From the NCBI GenBank assembly GCA_002502215.1, contig DAPT01000083.1:1-10367 (forward strand): a DNA stretch of 10,367 nt, in the 5' to 3' direction. Below the pieces are notes generated by a model. It did not search any database. It was given only the letters and a program-made list of their open reading frames with translations, and was not told the origin of the DNA. This stretch comes from Euryarchaeota archaeon UBA124 (GTDB lineage Archaea; Thermoplasmatota; Poseidoniia; Poseidoniales; Poseidoniaceae). The position numbers were made by a program, and so were the translations under genes. Below are positions 6,757 through 10,367 of the stretch, piece after piece; the stretch's first letter is position 1, and each line of letters starts with the position of its first letter.

Positions 6757-6788
6757 ATCTTCATAATCCGTTGGCATAATCATTGCCT
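6757..6788 (+). promoter_or_regulatory. Possible promoter of the zinc-ribbon/winged-helix gene
   Basis: The 32-bp gap has no Shine-Dalgarno site. It holds a weak TATA-like CTTCATAAT near 6759-6767, about 25 nt before the ATG at 6789, compatible with a leaderless transcript. Read-through from the gene before is equally possible. Confidence 0.25.
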
Positions 6789-7226
6789 ATGGCAGGAACA
6801 TGGTCAGTTGTGCGTTGTCCTGCTTGTCGTAATTGTCATGGGACGCGCGGACAACCTCGTCAGTGCCCGCATTGTGGGCAGTCCCTTCCTTCAACAACAC
6901 CAGTCATTTCAACAGTAGAAACGTCTGCTCAACTTCGAATTGAGGTAGCGCTAGCGAACACGCCTGAAGACCTACGAGACGAGTTGAGGAAAAAGCTCGA
7001 ATCGATGGATAAGCCTCTGATTGCCTCTTCCTCCTCATCACCTCGAGCGATTTTCAAAGCAGTCCGAAAAATGGTCGGAGATGATATGCTCTTACGTCGT
7101 AGTGATGTGCAAACCGTACTTGACAATCATGATTCTGATCAGTCCGTCGAAGATCTTCTCGAAAAGATGGAACTTGATGGAACGCTTGTTCGTCAGCAAG
7201 ATGGAATCTGGCTACTCCTTGAGTGA
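6789..7226 (+). CDS. Zinc-ribbon protein with a probable C-terminal winged helix
   Basis: 145 residues. The N-terminus (VVRCPACRNCHG, then QCPHCGQSL) gives a zinc ribbon with cysteines at 10, 13, 16, 26 and 29. It resembles small archaeal ribbon domains that start with a VV-x-C-x2-C strand. The middle (about 47-75) is a charged helix, EDLRDELRKKLESM. Residues about 85-145 look like a winged helix: helices IFKAVRKMVGDDMLLRRSDVQ and VEDLLEKMELDGTLV, then a closing wing strand QQDGIWLLLE. The overall design suggests a DNA- or RNA-binding regulator or basal factor; the specific family is not recognised. The ATG at 6789 is preferred to a TTG 6 bp earlier. The gene ends 33 bp before tRNA-Pro on the same strand, so the two could share a transcript. 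Confidence 0.7.
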   Translation: MAGTWSVVRCPACRNCHGTRGQPRQCPHCGQSLPSTTPVISTVETSAQLRIEVALANTPEDLRDELRKKLESMDKPLIASSSSSPRAIFKAVRKMVGDDMLLRRSDVQTVLDNHDSDQSVEDLLEKMELDGTLVRQQDGIWLLLE

Positions 7227-7259
7227 AGTTCATAGGTGGAACCACGTCCCCCAAACCAA

Positions 7260-7337
7260 GGGCGTATGGGTTAGTTTGGCCTATACTCGGGGCTTTGGGA
7301 GCCTTGGACCCAAGTTCAAATCTTGGTACGCCCACCA
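7260..7337 (+). tRNA. tRNA-Pro (anticodon UGG) with encoded CCA
   Basis: The cloverleaf was read by hand. The acceptor GGGCGTA (7260-7266) pairs fully with TACGCCC (7327-7333), discriminator A, then CCA at 7335-7337. The T stem CCAAG/CTTGG encloses the standard loop TTCAAAT (7315-7321). The anticodon stem GGGGC (7289-7293) pairs with GCCTT (7301-7305), including two G-U pairs. The loop TTTGGGA places TGG at 7296-7298, so it reads proline codons CCA/CCG. The D arm has three pairs plus a mismatch, with GG at 7278-7279. There is no intron. The CCA-bearing 3' end overlaps the antisense end of the glycosyltransferase gene by 22 bp. Confidence 0.93.
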
Positions 7338-8212
7338 ATCAATCGACGCATAGCCAAGCGGTCAAGCCTGTGTGCTATCCACCAACCGAATGGTAAACCT
7401 AGGAGGAAGAGTGGTTGGTTGATTGCAAACCCTACTGAAGCATAACCGGCTAGATAAAACAGAAATGAGAACATCATTATCGGTGAACTAAAAAGATGAC
7501 TGAATGCTCTTTTGTGATGCTGGATGGTCATCATCAATCCGACACTAAGGAAAAAATTGACCGGTTTAATTCCCGACGTTTCCTCCCCATAGACCGCTTT
7601 GACAGGGACATCGACGACTCGATAACCCTTGCTCGAAAGTCGGATGAGCCAGAAATTTGGATATCCATAGCCTTTCCAAGATTGTTTCCAATTCCATTGC
7701 TCGAGAAGTTCAGAGGAGGTTGCAGTGTAGCCACATTGTGGGTCCTTGGTGACACGCCCGCTTGCCAATGTCGTCAACCAACTGAGTACCTTTGATGCCC
7801 TTCGGCGCCGTTTCGGCATCTGCTCAATGTCTTCACGAGTTGTCATTCGATTCCCTTTAACATGGTCTGCTTTGCCCTCGATGATCGGTAAAACAACCGC
7901 CATCAAATCATCTGGATCCATCTGACCATCACCCGCCATAACAGCACTCACAAAGGGTTTCTCAGCGGTTTTCAGAAGGTGCTGATGACCGAGGTCAATG
8001 GCTGCTCCAACGCCGACGCCTTCGGTTTGGAGAATTGTTACTTTGGCGGATGTCGAAGCCTTTTGAGCCATGGAGTAGGTCTGATCAGTTGATCCATCGT
8101 CAACAACGACTGCATAATCGACAACAACTGGTAACGTCTCTAAAACGTCCGTAATGTGCCGTTCTTCGTTGTGTGCAGGGATGACCACACCGACCGTATG
8201 TTCACCCATCAT
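7316..8212 (-). CDS. Family 2 glycosyltransferase, dolichyl-phosphate sugar synthase-like
   Basis: 298 residues from the chosen ATG. The GT-A domain opens with VGVVIPAHNEE, followed by VVVDDGSTDQT (D38, D39) and the metal/nucleotide motif GDGQMDPDD (D95 to D99), then QCGYTA and a GYGYPNFWLI helix. This pattern matches enzymes that move a sugar from a nucleotide donor onto a polyprenyl phosphate or related lipid at the cytoplasmic membrane face, as in archaeal N-glycosylation; the sugar cannot be read from sequence. Two hydrophobic stretches near the C-terminus (PIMMFSFLFYLAGYASVGFA and QPLFLLGLPFGWWIA) would anchor it. A TTG start at 8224 with GAGGAG just before it is an alternative. The last six residues, GGRTKI, are encoded antisense to the tRNA-Pro T arm and acceptor. 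Confidence 0.87.
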   Translation of the reverse strand: MMGEHTVGVVIPAHNEERHITDVLETLPVVVDYAVVVDDGSTDQTYSMAQKASTSAKVTILQTEGVGVGAAIDLGHQHLLKTAEKPFVSAVMAGDGQMDPDDLMAVVLPIIEGKADHVKGNRMTTREDIEQMPKRRRRASKVLSWLTTLASGRVTKDPQCGYTATSSELLEQWNWKQSWKGYGYPNFWLIRLSSKGYRVVDVPVKAVYGEETSGIKPVNFFLSVGLMMTIQHHKRAFSHLFSSPIMMFSFLFYLAGYASVGFAINQPLFLLGLPFGWWIAHRLDRLAMRRLIGGRTKI

Positions 8213-8221
8213 GCCCCAATC

Positions 8222-8273
8222 CAATTCTCCTCAGCAAAAAGGGGTTGTGAAGAGAACACTTGAGGGAGAATTG
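8222..8273. repeat. Inverted repeat in the divergent glycosyltransferase / GT2-like intergenic region
   Basis: CAATTCTCC (8222-8230) and GGAGAATTG (8265-8273) are 9-bp perfect inverted copies separated by 34 nt, in a 74-86 bp gap between two head-to-head genes. Each copy lies upstream of one gene and contains a GGAG. They could be a shared operator pair or simply two similar ribosome-binding contexts. Confidence 0.4.
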
Positions 8274-8298
8274 AAAGGCAGGAAGTTGAGCAGCGCCC

Positions 8299-9135
8299 GT
8301 GGCGAAGGTCCCTCTCCGTATTGTCGGCATAGGCCGTGACATCGAGTTACGGGTTGTTTCCTTTTTGACTCGAGCTCGTCAAGCAACAGAACATGTTGCA
8401 TTCATCGATCTTGGTTCGGAAGATGAAACAGCGATTCTTGTCGAGGAGGTTGGATGCTCGCTGCTTACATCCGAAGCATCCGATATTGTCTCCGTCACAC
8501 GATGTCTCAAAGCGTCCGATTTGGAACCCGCAGAAAATTACCTGTTCATTCACGTCAACAAAGAATGGTCGCTTCGAGAATTTCCTCTCCATCTCAATCG
8601 TTCAAGAGAAAACTGGGATGTCTACATTGGACTTGTATCAAACAACGATGAGGAAGAAAACCGACCAACGCAGAGTCATCTTTCAGCATCAGAATTCCAG
8701 CATGCCTCCGTTAGTTTCGCTGGATTAGAGGAATTGGCCTCAGCAGAAAGTGAATCAACTGCACACGATCTATCCGACCAACTTCGTGTGCGTGTCATTG
8801 AATCAACAACATTACCCTCTCTGCCTCAAAGAGAATCGCTTGCAACAGCTTCACGCTTCGCTCAACTTTTCATATGGATGATTGAATCTCGCCACCCACT
8901 GTTCCTTTTCGGAATTCCTGGAATTGTACTGTTCGTCCTCGGATACCGTCTCTCTGGAGGAGTTGTCAACACGTTCACTGAACTGTCAACGGAATCAATA
9001 GGCGTAACGTTGCTAACAATTGCCATGACCTTGTTCGGACTTTTTGCGATGATGATTGCCGTTATTCTTTACATCATGGGCAAGCAAGTCGAACAAGTAC
9101 AAGCTCAATACGATGGCCCGAGAGGGGGTCGATGA
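8299..9135 (+). CDS. Membrane protein with a degenerate GT2-like domain and two C-terminal TM helices
   Basis: 278 residues from a GTG; an in-frame TGA 12 nt upstream bounds the start. The N-terminal part (RIVGIGRDI, then AFIDLGSEDETAILVEEVG at about 34-52) echoes the GT2 pattern in which a DDGSxDxT loop follows the first strands. Where an active enzyme would carry its second acidic motif, this protein has YLFIHVNKEW (81-90), so donor binding looks impaired. Residues 105-190 are acidic and poorly conserved in pattern. The C-terminus (HPLFLFGIPGIVLFVLGYRL from 199, and a second helix at about 234-258) resembles the paired TM segments of archaeal dolichyl-phosphate sugar synthases. It is head-to-head with a GT2 gene that looks intact, suggesting a non-catalytic partner; this is inference. 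It overlaps the HAD gene by 23 bp. Confidence 0.65.
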   Translation: MAKVPLRIVGIGRDIELRVVSFLTRARQATEHVAFIDLGSEDETAILVEEVGCSLLTSEASDIVSVTRCLKASDLEPAENYLFIHVNKEWSLREFPLHLNRSRENWDVYIGLVSNNDEEENRPTQSHLSASEFQHASVSFAGLEELASAESESTAHDLSDQLRVRVIESTTLPSLPQRESLATASRFAQLFIWMIESRHPLFLFGIPGIVLFVLGYRLSGGVVNTFTELSTESIGVTLLTIAMTLFGLFAMMIAVILYIMGKQVEQVQAQYDGPRGGR

Positions 9136-9913
9136 AGTGCGCGGACTCGTTTGCTTGGACATGGATCGGGTGCTCGTTGACCATCTGTCAACGTGGCAGT
9201 TTGTTTACGACCGAATGGGCATCAACAACGATGAATCCTTCAGTCTTTACAACCAAGGATTGCTCGACGAATGGGATTGGATAAAACTCGACATTGCACT
9301 CATCAAAGACAGTTGGCGAGAACAGCACGGGAGTGAAATTACGGATGCTGATTTACGTGGCTGTATGATCGGTATGCCAATGATGAAAAATTATCAACAA
9401 CTTATCCAGTCACTTCTCGACGATGGGCACCATGTCGCAATAGTAAGTGGTGGCTTACAACAAACAGCACGCGACATTGCATGTCTTTTCCCATCCGATA
9501 CCAAATGGAAACGACGTTGGGGCGGAATCGATCGCCACACCTCTGCGAAACTTGCAGATGGATACGATACGCAATTGCACGTCTTTACCAACGGTTGGAC
9601 AACGGATTCTGGCCAAACCAATGGTTCCTTGCTGGTCCAAGACTTTGGACGATACCAAGTCCAGATGGATGGCAAAGGGTCACTTGTTCGGATGTTGCGT
9701 CGTCGACTGGGCGTTGATTCAAGCCATGTCATCGCAGTTGGAGATTCGGCAGGCGACATCGGAATGTTCATTGAAGCTGCACATGCAATCTGCTTCAATC
9801 CATGGGACGAACGTCCGTATCCGCATGTGGATGAAATCATTCATGAGAAGGATCTGTCCATCGTACTGGAATCCTGCCGAAGGTTTTTTTCTGACCAAGA
9901 GGGTGAGAAATGA
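9113..9913 (+). CDS. HAD-superfamily phosphatase, SerB-like
   Basis: 266 residues from ATG 9113. The four HAD motifs are visible: CLDMDRVLVD with nucleophile D16 and acid/base D18; S112 in IVSGGLQQ; K188 in DGKGSL; and GDSAGD with D211 and D215. The helical cap between motifs I and II (about 30-95) and the SGG motif are typical of phosphoserine phosphatase-like (C1 cap) enzymes. Arg follows the DxD where Gly is usual (DMDR rather than DMDG). The substrate is uncertain; its position in a run of membrane/glycan genes hints at a sugar- or lipid-phosphate rather than serine biosynthesis, but that is a guess. The start could instead be GTG 9137, which follows GAGGGGGT at a good distance just after the upstream stop. 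It overlaps the next gene as ATGA. Confidence 0.85.
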   Translation: MAREGVDEVRGLVCLDMDRVLVDHLSTWQFVYDRMGINNDESFSLYNQGLLDEWDWIKLDIALIKDSWREQHGSEITDADLRGCMIGMPMMKNYQQLIQSLLDDGHHVAIVSGGLQQTARDIACLFPSDTKWKRRWGGIDRHTSAKLADGYDTQLHVFTNGWTTDSGQTNGSLLVQDFGRYQVQMDGKGSLVRMLRRRLGVDSSHVIAVGDSAGDIGMFIEAAHAICFNPWDERPYPHVDEIIHEKDLSIVLESCRRFFSDQEGEK

Positions 9914-10155
9914 GCGATGAATCACTCCTTGGAAGGGTTCGCAACAATCCGCTGTTCAAATCGTTCTTGTTTTACTCAGCCTTTCGGGCTGTATATGGGC
10001 TTGGCATCCTTTTCATCGCTTACTTTTTCGCAACAGCTACCGAGTCTCCATGGTGGACAACGATCCTCATATTCATTGGTTCGATGATCTTTTCAAGACT
10101 CCTTTTCAAATTCATCAAACAAAAGTTTGGTGCCTCAACAGAACCTTCAGAATAA
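9910..10155 (+). CDS. Small two-TM membrane protein coupled to the HAD phosphatase
   Basis: 81 residues. Two hydrophobic helices at about 17-41 (KSFLFYSAFRAVYGLGILF onward) and 47-67 (PWWTTILIFIGSMIFSRLL) are flanked by basic residues (RVRNN before, KFIKQK after), predicting a hairpin with both ends in the cytoplasm. The start codon overlaps the HAD stop as ATGA and is preceded by GGGTGAG, so translation is probably coupled and the two products may work together at the membrane. No family is recognised. Confidence 0.75.
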   Translation: MSDESLLGRVRNNPLFKSFLFYSAFRAVYGLGILFIAYFFATATESPWWTTILIFIGSMIFSRLLFKFIKQKFGASTEPSE

Positions 10156-10158
10156 AAT

Positions 10159-10163
10159 AGGAG
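10159..10163 (+). promoter_or_regulatory. Ribosome binding site before the small zinc-ribbon gene
   Basis: AGGAG here is 8 nt before an in-frame TTG at 10172 and 17 nt before the ATG at 10181. The better spacing is for TTG, which would add Met-Glu-Asn to the protein. Confidence 0.4.
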
Positions 10164-10180
10164 TCCGTTGATTGGAAAAC

Positions 10181-10291
10181 ATGAGCAGTTTCGATGACTT
10201 CTTGACAAGCATTTGCCCAAACTGTGGTTTCCTCTTAGGTGAGTTCATTCCTGGGATGCCATGCCCAGAATGCGACGAACCAATGTTATGA
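10181..10291 (+). CDS. Very small zinc-ribbon protein
   Basis: 36 residues, starting MSSFDDFLTS and carrying two CPxC knuckles, ICPNCG (from residue 11) and PCPECD (from 27), 12 residues apart: a minimal four-cysteine zinc ribbon ending EPML. Only 25 bp separate it from the two-TM gene and AGGAG precedes it, so it probably belongs to the same transcript. The reading may start 9 bp earlier at TTG 10172. Such tiny ribbons are common in archaea and often unannotated; the function is unknown. Its end overlaps a probable minus-strand gene by 6 bp. Confidence 0.6.
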   Translation: MSSFDDFLTSICPNCGFLLGEFIPGMPCPECDEPML

Positions 10292-10367
10292 AACCGAAAT
10301 TCCGTGCTCGTCGAAGATACTTAGAACATAACTCAAGGTTGCTTCACTGACGAGTTCTGGTGCGTAG
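10286..10367 (-). CDS. C-terminal end of a minus-strand gene leaving the window (partial)
   Basis: On the minus strand an open frame enters from the window edge and ends in TAA at 10286-10288, giving 26 residues with the look of a real C-terminal helix and strand (PELVSEATLSYVLSIFDEHG). It converges with the zinc-ribbon gene with a 6-bp overlap, like the other tail-to-tail junctions here. Too short to identify, and chance cannot be excluded. Confidence 0.42.
   Translation of the reverse strand, partial: YAPELVSEATLSYVLSIFDEHGISVS

Noticed and set aside
9394..9840. 148-residue minus-strand open frame inside the HAD gene
   Set aside because: Ser/Cys/Trp-rich composition without domain pattern, opposite the HAD motifs; a shadow.
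9447..9920. 157-residue plus-strand open frame in another frame of the HAD gene
   Set aside because: The HAD catalytic motifs are all in the other frame, and this one lacks any family pattern.
10288..10350. 20-residue basic open frame after the zinc ribbon, starting in an ATGA overlap
   Set aside because: Very short, no motif, and the opposite strand gives a more protein-like tail over the same bases.
1..10367. Mobile elements, CRISPR arrays, prophage or defence genes
   Set aside because: No transposase, integrase, spaced direct repeats or phage-like genes were seen on either strand.

Overview
The window looks like a compact piece of an archaeal chromosome. The marks are a 20S proteasome beta subunit with an N-terminal catalytic threonine, a KH-MBL-beta-CASP nuclease of the aCPSF1/FttA type, an archaeal/eukaryal-type tryptophanyl-tRNA synthetase, an archaeal ZPR1 zinc-finger protein and a SepF-like cell-division domain. 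Shine-Dalgarno sites match an archaeal 16S tail (GGAGGAG, GGTGAT, GGAGATGAT). The gene mix, moderate GC content, very short intergenic gaps and many small membrane or zinc-ribbon proteins would fit a marine Euryarchaeon such as Candidatus Poseidoniales (Marine Group II). That placement is inference, not read from a marker gene.

Layout. 1-379: C-terminal end of a membrane-anchored protein (+). 432-1817: trpS (+), with a long internal insertion. 1809-3013: a minus-strand pair, sepF-like then ZPR1, whose stop and start overlap (TGATG). 3118-3741: proteasome beta (+), divergent from sepF. 3820-5724: aCPSF1/FttA (+), meeting a minus-strand two-TM protein (5725-6009) at a perfect inverted repeat. 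6076-6756: a protein of the pyruvoyl-dependent arginine decarboxylase fold that appears to have lost its processing serine, with an Arg/Gly-rich tail (+). 6789-7226: zinc ribbon plus probable winged helix (+). 7260-7337: tRNA-Pro(UGG) with encoded CCA (+). 7316-8212: GT2 glycosyltransferase (-), whose last codons lie antisense to the tRNA 3' end. 8299-10291: a plus-strand run with a degenerate GT2-like membrane protein, a SerB-like HAD phosphatase, a small two-TM protein and a 36-residue zinc ribbon. 10286-10367: the tail of a minus-strand gene running off the window.

Most of the content is information processing and housekeeping: tRNA charging, protein turnover, 3'-end formation and termination, and cell division. 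The last third is membrane or glycan related. I see no insertion sequence, CRISPR array, phage gene or clear sign of recent transfer. The least ordinary items are the apparent pseudo-decarboxylase, the active/degenerate GT2 pair in divergent orientation, the tRNA/glycosyltransferase antisense overlap and the palindromic convergent junction after aCPSF1. No stretch longer than about 110 bases lacks a gene.
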